Origin: Cavia porcellus
Lineage: Eukaryota; Chordata; Mammalia; Rodentia; Caviidae
Direction of reading: 5' to 3'
Assembly: GCF_034190915.1 (NCBI RefSeq)
Contig: NW_026947491.1
Location: forward strand, 20,586,101-20,650,100
DNA: 64,000 bases
The first letter of the stretch is position 1. Each line of letters begins with the position of its first letter. Shown piece after piece: positions 54,942-64,000 of the stretch. The position numbers were made by a program, and so were the translations under genes. The notes under the pieces were generated by a model, which was not told where the DNA came from, searched no databases, and worked only from the letters and a program-made list of their open reading frames with translations.

Positions 54942-55991
54942 TGGAGCAGGGTGTGACCCATGGTTGTGTCTGTTGAAGTAAGACAGAGAAATATGTTCTC
55001 AGATATATTTTTCTGGCCTAACATCCACCCATATAGTGTCAATAGCATTCTATTTGGGGTAGAGCAGCAAAATTGAAGCATAGATGAATGGACTATGGAA
55101 ACTTTACTACAGGATTTCAAGGGAAACCGCCAAGGACAAAGAGCACCAGGTAAAGTTTAGGAAAGGGACCAAAAGTGATGTCACAGCTGCAGATCTCATG
55201 CAGGAAGCTTCAGCCTGACCACAGAGGCCCTGTGTAGGTGAACAATGTCCAGAGTTTGCAGTTGAGAGAAGATCTTTACTTTTCACTTCATTCACATATT
55301 CCTTGATCAGACACATGGACAAATATCTACCTGAATGGGGCACAAACACTGCTACTTGCCAAGAGGTGGGGAGGCTCCCTCATCGTTTGTGTAATTCCCA
55401 ACAAGAAATGACTAGAGGTTTCCCACGGTGACAGGACATATCTTATGTGGTGTCTACACAGAAGGACAGGGACGTATGTGCCTCACTGACCATGTCTGCT
55501 CTGAACTGGATATGAAAATGACACTGTAAATATTCTTCATATTGTCTGGAAGGAAACATCAGAGACTACCATGAAAAGTTATTGGAATAAATCAAGTTCT
55601 GACCACATTGATCTGTTTACAAATTAGGTGAATCTTAATTCTGAGTGTCTTTTCCTCAAAACTCTAGAATGTGATGACCATTGTTAGTCCTGAAGGCAAG
55701 GACTTCATTAAGAGAAGCTTAATGCTCTCCTGAAGAAGAATGTTCTTGTCATGGTGCGTTATGGATCCTGAAAATGTTACAATTGGCATAAAATTGTTGA
55801 GGACATTGCAGTCTGAACTAAATTTCTAAGCATAATTTGAAAAACAAGGTTGAGGCCATGAAATAGGAATGCTAGCAAAGTGTGCATGGCCAGAAAATGA
55901 AAGTCTGAGGAAACAGAATCCCAAGATCTAAACTAAGATAAACTTAGACTTGAAACAAATTTTCAAAATCAAAAGAAAGAAATATGTCTTT

Positions 55992-56160
55992 TGAGTCAGG
56001 CATGGTTTCAAAGTTCTGTAACTCTGTCATTCAGGAGTATGAAGCAGGCAAATGACCAGATATTCATGGCCAACTTTGCCACCCAGTTAACTAAAGGGAA
56101 ACCTCATGACCTGCACTATAAAGTGATACTTGCCTTCAAAAAACAACCATTAAAAAGAAT
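55992..56160 (+). mobile_element. B1-like SINE relic in pre-V copy 4
   Basis: 'gagtcaggcatggtttcaaa' and 'tgtcattcaggagtatgaag'. Counterpart of 10,214, 21,325 and 36,900. Confidence 0.65.
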
Positions 56161-56897
56161 ATGGGTAAGTCTGATGTGCAAGAGTTCAGTTGGATTTTAG
56201 AGACATTATTATCCTGGGCATGGTGCTCATAACACATAATTATTCAAAAATAAAAAGTATAATTGATAAATGTTTTTCAGTTGAAGAATGACTTTCACTG
56301 AACAAGAGTAAAAGCTAAATCTGGGAAGGGAATGAACTCCAAATAGTAACATACAGTCATGCTGGCATGGGAAAACAAATTCATATAGCCTCCTTCTCTA
56401 CCCAGAGGATTAGAAAGTTCTCTGTGAGGTAAGCACAGAACTCACAGCTTATTTCCAGTTTCTGCTGGCTCTGCTTAGGTAGCACTTCGATCACAGGATG
56501 TCTTAGAGCAGGAGGAAGGTAGACTTCTCCTGACAACAGAAATGACAGTGAAACATGCTCTGAAGAAACAGTAATGCAACAAAAGGGAAAAAAAAACATG
56601 AAAGCCATAAACGAAGTTGTACTCAATTGGTTCCTGAAACCAGCACCACAGCTTGGAAGGGCAGAGAGTTGGACTGGGGTACAGGAAGGGAGAAGGACCA
56701 GAAGGAATCCATTTCTGGGATGAGGAATATGAGGTCATCAGTGTCCTGCTTCTGACACTCCTCTAAATTTGTCTTCTCACTTATCACAGAGTCAAACACA
56801 GCTGGAATCCAGAACAGGAGGTTCCTCAAAGCATCACAAAAGGACTAGACACAGCCTGAGCTCAATGTCACCTTGATATAGGAAATATGTTCAGTAT

Positions 56898-56905
56898 ATG
56901 CAAAT
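56898..56905 (+). promoter_or_regulatory. Immunoglobulin octamer of V8
   Basis: A perfect 'atgcaaat' about 110 bases before the leader ATG. Confidence 0.9.
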
Positions 56906-57013
56906 ATATGCTCCAACTTTAGATTCATTATCTGCTCACAGTTTGTGGAACTCACAGCTCCATCCCCACACAAGGCTGAGGTCTCTCTGGAAGGCAGGGC
57001 TGTGGTCTACAAC

Positions 57014-57493
57014 ATGAGACTGCTGGGTCTTCTCCTGTGTCTAGGGACAGTTCCCCACAGTGAGTATCCTCAATACCAGACATGGTTCCATGGAAAGTTT
57101 ACCAAAGTATGTGACTGAAAGATGGTTTTAATATTTTTCCGGTGTCCTTTCCCAATTGCAGCTGCAGGAATCAGGAGCTGACCTGGAGAAGCCCACTCAC
57201 ACCCTGTCCCTCACCTGCTCAGTCTCTGGATTCTCCATCACAGCCGGTAGTTATTCTTGGAGCTGGACCCGTCAGCCTTCAGGAAAGAGCCTGGAGTGGT
57301 TCCAGGTGGTTATAGCTTACAATGGTGGCACTAGCTACAACCCGTCCGGTAAGAGCCGCATCTCCATCTCCAGAGACACAGGCAAGAACTAGTTTTCTCT
57401 CCAACTAAACTCTGTCACCGAGGAAGACACAGCCACCGATTACTGTGCAAGAGACACAGTGATTTGATGCAAGTGTGAGCCCTGACATAAATC
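57014..57493 (+). pseudogene. IGHV: V8: clan II IGHV pseudogene, best-preserved V in the window
   Basis: Leader exon 57,014-57,059 is open (MRLLGLLLCLGTVPH) with donor cca|gtgagt-like. The V exon should start at 57,142, but the acceptor reads 'tttccg' instead of 'tttccag', so AG is lost. The exon is open from FR1 ([20 protein letters not shown]) through CDR1 ([13 protein letters not shown]), FR2 ([11 protein letters not shown]) and CDR2 into FR3 ([12 protein letters not shown]). It then hits TAG at 57,390-57,392, where Gln (CAG) is normal. After it, FSLQLNSVTEEDTATDYCAR is in frame, with the Tyr before Tyr-Cys replaced by Asp. Both disulphide cysteines are present. Three lesions separate it from a normal gene. 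Similar to V3 and V6 but without their Cys-to-stop change. Confidence 0.96.
57455..57493 (+). other. V8 recombination signal (23-RSS)
   Basis: Perfect heptamer 'cacagtg', 23-base spacer, nonamer 'acataaatc'. V8 could therefore still rearrange, giving a non-productive join. Confidence 0.92.
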
Positions 57494-57508
57494 TCACTTA
57501 ACTCATGA

Positions 57509-57521
57509 CCAGCAGGTGGCA
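57509..57521 (+). promoter_or_regulatory. CTCF-like motif 3' of V8
   Basis: 'ccagcaggtggca' fits the CTCF core and starts 16 bases after the nonamer, close to the spacing at V3 and V4. Confidence 0.75.
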
Positions 57522-57689
57522 AGCTGCACTCCGTACTCTATAGAACCAACTTCTCAGCTCTGAGCTGACAGCCTGGAGTTTTTCAATAGTCAAGGGACAC
57601 AGATTCTAGGAAACCCCTATGTGCCTGATCCTACAGTGTTATGTTTTCATGGAGCCGGCTTTCATTCGTTTCCTCCTCAATTTCATTAT

Positions 57690-59294
57690 TGATTGCACAG
57701 CGCATTTTCAATGAACCTGTTTTGCACAAGTAATTACAATCTCAACAGTTTTTAGATTTAGCAATATTTAACCATGAAAATTATTTGTCTGTTGACTAAA
57801 AATCTGCTCTCCACCTGCAGAGTATCTCGTCCTGCAGGGCACATTCCAGTTCTGTTCATGGAGACTTTTACTCTGAATGAATGGACATCTGACTGTTCAT
57901 CTGTAACTGGAGCTGTTGATTTCCCCACCTTTGTCAAAGTAGAGCGATGTCTTGGAGAGTTGTGGTGGATACCATCTCACTGGGAGAGACCATCCTGCTG
58001 TAACACGTCTTGCAGTCATAGTACATTGCTTGAGCAGTATTGATTAGGATCTAGCATTAGTAGTAGTGAGTCTCAGAAGCTCTTCTGCAGTGTCTTAAAT
58101 ATAGTGTCTGTCTTTATTAAAGATTGAATTAGCTATGTTTACAATAGCCTCAAGAATTTGGACATCTCTGCAAGTTGATATCAGCATATTTGTAAAAGCT
58201 TTTGTCTAATTTTTTTCTTATCCATCACTTGACCGGGGAGAGTGAGCGACCTTACCATGGATCTATGAAAGAACAAGGTACCCACAGCAGAGTCCAAACC
58301 AGAGAGGAGACCAGGGCCTGCCCACAGAGGAACATGGACTCCAGCTATCTCTGGTCTCTCCTGAGTGTGTGAAGACAATACTGGGCCAGGACTGGATGCT
58401 GACTCCTGTATCAATTAAAATAATTAAGAGAGAGTTTTGGGATCACCTGGATTTGGGGATATAGGAAAATATTGTTGAGTCGATTCCATATGATGCAAAT
58501 CATTTCTCTGCAGGTTCAGATATATAGCCAGTTGTTTAATTCATAGTTTCAAATTATGAACAAATTTAAGTATTATGGAGGGAATCTGGACAAGTATATT
58601 TTTCTATACATCATTTTATCATCTGTCAAACTATTTGTTTGTGTTTCAATCTATCCTCATTGCATCCATCTCTGCTCTGTCATATTTCTGTTGAACCATT
58701 AACTGTGTATTTGCCTTTCATTTATGTATCTACTCTAAATGTATTATATATTCACATACATGTAATCTAACATAACTTTGTGCCTTGCTATTTTCTTCCT
58801 TCCTGCCTGTATCAACCAAAATTACACTATTTTGTACCACTCTGCCCATCCATGTATTAAGAGTTGCATCATCTATCATCTACCCATCATTGATGAGTGT
58901 ATCATCTTATCTTCACTGCTTTATTAACATAGTTGAGACACAAAACTGTCGATATGTAGCCTGTAAAGATTGATATACTTGAGAAGACTGCCTAAGAGGC
59001 TAAAAAATGGTATAACCACTGAGAACAGTTTTGCATGATGTACTTCCTCTTGTAAAATACCTTGACAACACTATACTGGAGGAGAGGACATTTTCTTTAA
59101 AAAGTATGCATGACCTAAACACATCATTCCCCATCCTGCATATTTGCTATTGAAGAGTAAAATTTGATATTCGCTATTGAATAGCTATCGTGCAACACAG
59201 TTAGTGCAATGTGTGTATTGAAAGTAGAAATAGTAAAAATGTGTTTTAAATTTTCAACAGGTTTACAAACTAGAAAGCATCCTTAGACTGACTG
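57690..59294 (+). repeat. V-downstream block A, copy 5
   Basis: Follows V8 with the usual landmarks (58,157 'ttggacatctctgcaag', 58,355 'ctctcctgagtgtg'). It ends at the (TC)n repeat. Confidence 0.75.
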
Positions 59295-59376
59295 ACTCTC
59301 TTTCTCTCTCTCTCTGTCTCTCTGTCTCTCTCTCTCTGTCTCTGTCTCTCTCTCTGTCTCTGTCTCTCTCTCTCTG

Positions 59377-59430
<54 letters not shown>
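59295..59430. repeat. (TC)n / (TCTCTG)n simple repeat
   Basis: About 135 bases of TC interspersed with 'gtctctgtctc' units. It marks the edge between block A and inserted retroelement sequence. Confidence 0.95.
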
Positions 59431-59459
59431 ATACACACATACAGATTTCCATACACCTA

Positions 59460-60040
59460 TCCATTTCTATTTTTTTTTATTTTGAATGTGGTAAAATACA
59501 ATACAGCAAGACAGAACAAAGCCAATAGAGATAATGCAGTGAAATTGGTACCAAACTTCTCAGCAACTTATTGGGATAACAGTAATAGGTACCATAGTAT
59601 ATCTCCTTACCTTAATAATAGTTGTCCTTTCAACCGGGTATAGCAAAATATAAACTAATACAGAATATCATAAAAAATATCAAAAAAGAGTATTGAATAC
59701 AGCAATACAATTAACCAGAATAAAGAAAAACAGTGATAATAATGTTTGCCTTCCAAGAGATGGTGGAAGGAAATCCCCCATATTTGGTCTATTGCACATG
59801 GGCATCCTCCCAAGAGATGCTCAGTCCTCTGGCTACCATTTGCCAATGGGAGAAGTGGGATGCTTTATTTTCAGCCCATGCACTGATAGGTGCACCATCA
59901 CTTACCAGGGAGGCAAGTGGTTTCTTTGTTGTCCAGCCCCCTAAGTTCCAACATGGAGTGGATCTCAGAAGACGCTGGCTGGCTGATTCTCTCCATGGTT
60001 CCCTCACTGCTCACTGGAACCATTGCTGCTTACTGAGGTG
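59460..60040 (-). mobile_element. L1-tail-like element, antisense
   Basis: Matches the left half of the element at 47,498-48,000 ('cagcaagacagaacaaagcc' against 'aacaagacagaataaagcc'). It ends with one unit start of the 123-bp repeat near 59,941 ('ctaagttccaacatgg'). No clear target duplication was found. Confidence 0.65.
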
Positions 60041-60976
60041 AGTTCATACACAACAACATAGGAATCCAAGCAGCCAATTTGATAAATTTGTAATTTCATT
60101 AACTGAGGACCACTCCTTTACAGACTCATCCAGTTCAGGGTCCAAAAAGTGGAACCCAACTGGAAACACAGGGTTTTTAAAAGACAGAATCACAAAAGAT
60201 ATCCTGTTGGAAACAATATGGTTCGAATTTTTCATTAATTTTCAGCTGACACCTGTATTCTGTTTTTGTTTTTTCTGTTGAGCAGGTTAAATTTCTCTTG
60301 CAGATACAGCTGATTTTTTTTCTCTCATGAGACTAACACCCTGAGTAATATGCCATTTTCCTGAACGCAGGGAACTAGTTAAGTGAAGGGTTAAAATGGC
60401 CTCAGTTATGCCAAACTATGAACTTCCCTACTGGTTTTACAGCATGAATCAAATCCTTGATTCCTGTCATCCTTTTAAAAGTCATCATTTTATCTATATT
60501 TTGTAGATCCTTGTATTGGGAATTACAACCATTAATTTTAATAGATTGGACTTGGCTTTGGATATAAATAATTAAACAGTTTATCATGCAATAGTCAATA
60601 GTAATACCCAGTAGAAGGAAAATTAGGAGTCCTGGCAGAGCTGAGAGCAGAGTGATCAACCATGGGGTGGTGGAGAACAAGTTTTATATCAACTCTGTTG
60701 ATATAAAACTAAAAGACACTTCAGTTTTTCTGTATCAGCTAGGAACTTGCTGAGTTGAATAATAAGTTTTTAAAATTGAAAAGATTTACTAAGGTCTAGC
60801 CATAGTCTCCTATGCAAGAATAGGAGGTCTAGACTTCACCAGTTCTGAAGGACCATCCCAGCCAGGGAGTTTTGAGATACTGGTAAACATTTTGTTCAAG
60901 TGTGCTAGATCACACTCTGTTTTTGATTAGTGTCTGACAATTTTGGTCTCCCAGTTTTAGCCCGTCTCAAGAGCCG
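60041..60976 (-). mobile_element. Class I (gammaretrovirus-like) ERV fragment
   Basis: Antisense piece around the env TM segment at 60,402-60,680. Sequence on the 3' side of that frame (60,041-60,400 on this strand) has no clear LTR. No target duplication is seen. Confidence 0.5.
60402..60680 (-). pseudogene. env: ERV env TM C-terminal fragment
   Basis: A 92-codon open piece containing a Pro-Trp followed by a long hydrophobic span (LITLLSALPGLLIFLLLGIT, residues about 8-27), then a Cys/Ile-rich juxtamembrane part and a tail with SQY. This is the pattern of the membrane anchor of gammaretrovirus-like Env. Surface subunit, fusion peptide and LTRs are not recognisable. It is a decayed, non-functional remnant. 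Confidence 0.6.
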
Positions 60977-61513
60977 TTAGTAGTAGTGAGTCTCAAAAAC
61001 TCTTATGCAATGTTTTAAATATCATGTCTGTTTGTATTAAAATGTGAATTTTCTATATTTACAATAGCCTCAAAAATTTGGACATCTGTGTAAGTTGACA
61101 TTAGCATATTTGTAAATATTTTGTCGAATTCTTCCTCATCTGTCAGTTGACTTAGTGAGAGTGAGTGACCTGACCATGGATCCATGGAATAGCAAGGTAC
61201 CCACAGCAGAGTCAAGACCAGAGAGGAGACTAGGGCATCCCCACAGAGAAACCTAGATATAGCTATCTCTGGGCTCTCCTGAGTGTCTGAGGACAAGACT
61301 GGGCCAGGACTGGACGCTGACTCCTGTATCACTTAAAATAATTAAGAAAGAACTTTGGGCTCACCTGGCTTTGAGGATATGGGAAAACGTTGTTGAGTTG
61401 ATTCCATAAGATGCATATCATGTCTCTGCAGGCTCAGATATATAAACAGTTGTTTATTCATAGTTTCATATTATGAACAAATTTAAGTGTTATGGAGGGA
61501 ATCTGGGCAAGTA
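60977..61513 (+). repeat. V-downstream block A, copy 6 (partial)
   Basis: Matches 58,057-58,610, at roughly 85-88% by eye. It includes the shared start 'tagtagtgagtctca' and 'ctgactcctgtatca'. It is bounded on the left by the ERV piece and on the right by an antisense HAL1-like poly(A). No V gene precedes it, so it is an extra local copy. Confidence 0.75.
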
Positions 61514-64000
61514 TTTTTTTTCATTTAATATAGTCTTTTTATCATTAGTTAAAGAGAAAGAAACATTAAAAATGGAGAAAAAGGATAGAAATAATACAGA
61601 ATTACAGAAAAATAAATGGTAAGAAATCACTAGTTGATAAGTTACATATTGTCATCTTAAAAATAGTTGTTTAAGCTGCAAAATTAAAGCATATAAAGTG
61701 ATATTCAAATAGTGACACTTCCAACAGTTCTGCTCAATGATCCAAAAAAACTTAGTAATATGGTTATCAGTCCTATACACTTGTTTTTATCTTAAAGAGG
61801 GTAAGATTAAACATATCAAAACAGAACAAAACAGTTCATAAAGAAACAATTTAAAGAAATACATAATTCAAAGCTAGTTCACTATCTCATTGTCTCTAGT
61901 TTTCTTCCAAATAGTTGTCTCCATCTTCACACATGTTGAATATATACTGCGTATTATATAACTAATCAGTTCATTACAGGATGATGAAGGCTTTTTAGGT
62001 CTTCAAGACCTGACATTGGGGAAGTCAGTAATGACTACCATAATGTCTATTATTCCCTTCATAGTAGCTGTCCTTTATATATACTGAAAATGAACTTAAG
62101 AGACTAGACTAATATCACTCTGAACAGTGAATAATAGTATTGCTAGATTTTATATCATAATGTTATACAGTTAGTATTGGGTTTCTTAGTGTCTTTTCTT
62201 CAGAGTATCTGTTCTTTACATCTTACATTATATAATCTGTTCCCATAAATAGTTTTAAAAATTCTTCCCATGTATGTTTCTACATGTATATTTCTCCTCT
62301 CTGTATTATAGGGAAAAATAGATCATAACAAGACAAAAAAAAAAAAAAACCAAATTCCTAGAAAAAAATGCAATGAAAAAGACACATAAGACCACAATAT
62401 TAGGTGATCTACCATAGTTACTATGTTTTCTCTTGTTATTTTCAATAGACTTGCCCACAACCTCAGGCTTAATATAGTTAAGCATAGTATTACATAGCTA
62501 TTGTTATAAAAAAACACACTTTGAAAACATTGTAGGACTTGAGAGTGGTTAATATTCAAAGCCAGTATGAATACCTTTTACATCTTTTCATCTTCAGAGT
62601 AGTTCCCTCTACTTTTAGGCTTCACACTATCAAGCATACGAAATTCAAATAAAATCAGCCAAGGCAAAATCACGCTCTAACAAACCAGCTTCAAATAAGA
62701 TCAGTCATAGTAAGACAATGTAAGTAATACAGGGTTTCAGTTTAAGTTAATAAGAAGTTAAGGATACTTACCATGGTATAAACTGTTATTTTGGGGTTAA
62801 ATGTCTGTGCCCTCAAATCTGATATGAGTGGTAGACAGGAACAAAATAAAATCAAGCTAAACAGAGCGATAAGACTAGTGTGACTTTTAAATCCTGATAC
62901 ACTATTAACAATGACATCTTCCTTCCTTTTTCATGCTATTTTTTTAACCTTTCCCCTTCTCAGGATGCTTTGTATGTTTTGGGTCTCACTATCCCCTTTA
63001 GTTTTTAGATTAGCGACCAGACCATTGTCTATCTGAGTGTTGATGTACCTTTCTACCCCTGAGCTTGACCTTGAGCTGTACTCCTTTACTCACTAAAGTC
63101 ATAAGATTTCCTTTCTTATATCTTTGTAGCTCTACACTGCCCAAAAGTGTCATATCTTTCCAATCTATCTGCAGCTGCTGGATGAGTTGTCCCTATTTCT
63201 TTCTGGTTTCCAGTCACATATTGCTTTGTTTTCTGGCTTTTGACTTTCAGTTTACTAACCCTCCTTCAGGTTGACTGTATTTCCCATTCAGATCATCTCA
63301 AAGGATCCTGCCTTCTAATCTACTCTGCCTGCATTTTTAGTGTATTAAAGATATCTATATTAAAAATTATAGCTTACCATCTTTGTCTCAGGTCTGCTAC
63401 TTTGCTGCTATAATTTTTCCACCTTACTACCTCATTCCCCTGTCTGTCCCATTCATTGAGGCCTCTCTGCCATTGTTGCTGGAATCCTGGTATCCCTTCC
63501 TCTCTCTCTCTCTGGAATGTCCTTCAGCATTTTTTGTAGGGCTGGGTTGGTGGTCATGAACTCCCACAGTTCCTCCTTGTCATGAAAACATCTTAATTCC
63601 CCGTTAGTTTTGAGAGAGGGTTTTTCTGGGTACACCAGTCTTGATTGCAGATTATTTTCTTTCAGGCCTTGGACTATTTCCCCCGAGGCCCTTCTCGACT
63701 TGAGAGTTTGTGTTGATAAGTCTTTTCTTATTTTGATAATTTTTCCATTGTAGTTAATCTGCTTCTTTTCCCTGGCTGCTTTTAGTATTCTGTTCTTTTG
63801 TTGGATTTCTGGAATTTTGATTATTATATGTCTGGTGTAGATCTGTTTTGGTTGTAGGTGGCTGGGGTTCTGTATGCTTCATTTATCTGGATATCATTTC
63901 TTTTTCCTATGCTTGGGAAGTTTTTCTTTAATGTATCTGTGAATATTCTTTGTATTTCACTTTTGGTCGCTCCTGTTTCTTCACTCACCTGCTTTATTCT
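61514..64000 (-). mobile_element. HAL1-like element: L1 ORF1 plus long 3' UTR, no ORF2
   Basis: Antisense. The 3' end is the poly(T) at 61,514-61,520. The next 250 bases are the reverse complement of the 3' end of the L1 at 47,230-47,450 (for example 'ccatattactaagttttt'). Going further 5' on the element, about 1.9 kb of AT-rich non-coding sequence leads directly to the C-terminus of ORF1 at 63,453. No endonuclease or reverse transcriptase sequence lies between. The element continues beyond the right edge. Confidence 0.75.
63453..64000 (-). pseudogene. L1/HAL1 ORF1, C-terminal part, broken
   Basis: The last 60 codons are open (63,453-63,635) and read ELRCFHDKEELWEFM and NPALQKMLKD, the typical end of L1 ORF1p. 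Upstream on the minus strand, ILKAAREKKQINYNGK and the RRASGEIVQGLKENN region are recognisable in changing frames up to the window edge. These belong to the RNA-binding domains of ORF1p. Stops between the pieces make it non-functional. Confidence 0.8.

Larger units (their letters stand above)
54790..56890 (+). repeat. Pre-V block, copy 4 (upstream of V8)
   Basis: Matches 8,690-11,020 along its length, including the B1 relic at 55,992. It carries a (TA)n expansion. The two overlapping 100-145-codon frames near 54,670-55,120 run through the TA repeat and are not genes. Confidence 0.75.

Noticed and set aside
54670..55120. Frames of 103 and 145 codons on both strands
   Set aside because: Both run through the (TA)n repeat as Tyr-Ile repeats.
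13153..59430. CRISPR-like regular repeats
   Set aside because: Simple repeats, SINEs and L1 monomers explain all repetition. The DNA is mammalian.
1..64000. D or J segments, switch or constant-region sequence
   Set aside because: No 12-spacer signal pair, no J-type WGxG motif and no switch repeats were seen. They are expected to the right of the window.

Overview
This is mammalian germline DNA, and the evidence points to a rodent immunoglobulin heavy-chain variable (IGHV) locus. It holds eight V segments, called V1 to V8 here in left-to-right order, all on the + strand. Each has a two-exon leader/V layout, VH framework motifs and, right after the V exon, a 23-type recombination signal (heptamer, about 23 bases, nonamer). 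Every one is a pseudogene. Three ID-type (tRNA-Ala-like) SINEs, degenerate B1-like SINEs and an L1 with tandem 5' monomers support a rodent. The ID variant does not look murine, but I cannot name the species. No ordinary protein-coding gene was found. The open frames outside V segments and retroelements look fortuitous.

The locus was built by repeated mosaic segmental duplication. A common order of blocks is: pre-V block, clan II V gene, V-downstream block A, then one of two continuations. The alpha continuation has no V gene. The beta continuation carries two clan III V genes. V1/V4, V2/V5 and V3/V6 are paralogous pairs about 15 kb apart. V7 lies in a third, heavily interrupted beta unit and V8 is the last clan II gene. 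A fourth clan II position, near 11,020, has lost its whole V gene by deletion. Some V genes keep octamer promoters, intact leader exons, good recombination signals and CTCF-like motifs just downstream. Two orphan recombination signals (about 17.64 and 32.39 kb) mark V genes whose coding part has gone.

Region by region: 0-4.9 kb, block A split by a young, internally deleted class II (betaretrovirus-like) provirus with matching LTRs, a 6-bp target duplication and three short open frames (gag start, integrase, mini-env). 4.9-11 kb, alpha block, gamma block and a pre-V block ending in the V deletion scar. 11-23 kb, block A, beta unit with V1 and V2, pre-V block and V3. 23-38.4 kb, block A, alpha, then beta with V4 and V5, pre-V block and V6. 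38.4-50 kb, block A and the start of a third beta unit, a nearly full-length L1, a retroposed element with 123-bp tandem repeats, and V7. 50-57.5 kb, LTR-like and old L1 pieces, gamma block with SINE and L1 insertions, pre-V block and V8. 57.5-64 kb, two copies of block A separated by L1-tail-like and class I ERV env sequence, then an antisense ORF1-only L1 (HAL1-like) running off the window.

How the parts work together: D, J and constant genes should lie to the right, beyond the window. With no functional V gene here, any remaining role would be as donor sequence, as CTCF/recombination-signal architecture, or none. Family assignments rest on recognised motifs and on comparison of copies inside the window. 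Nothing was searched against a database.
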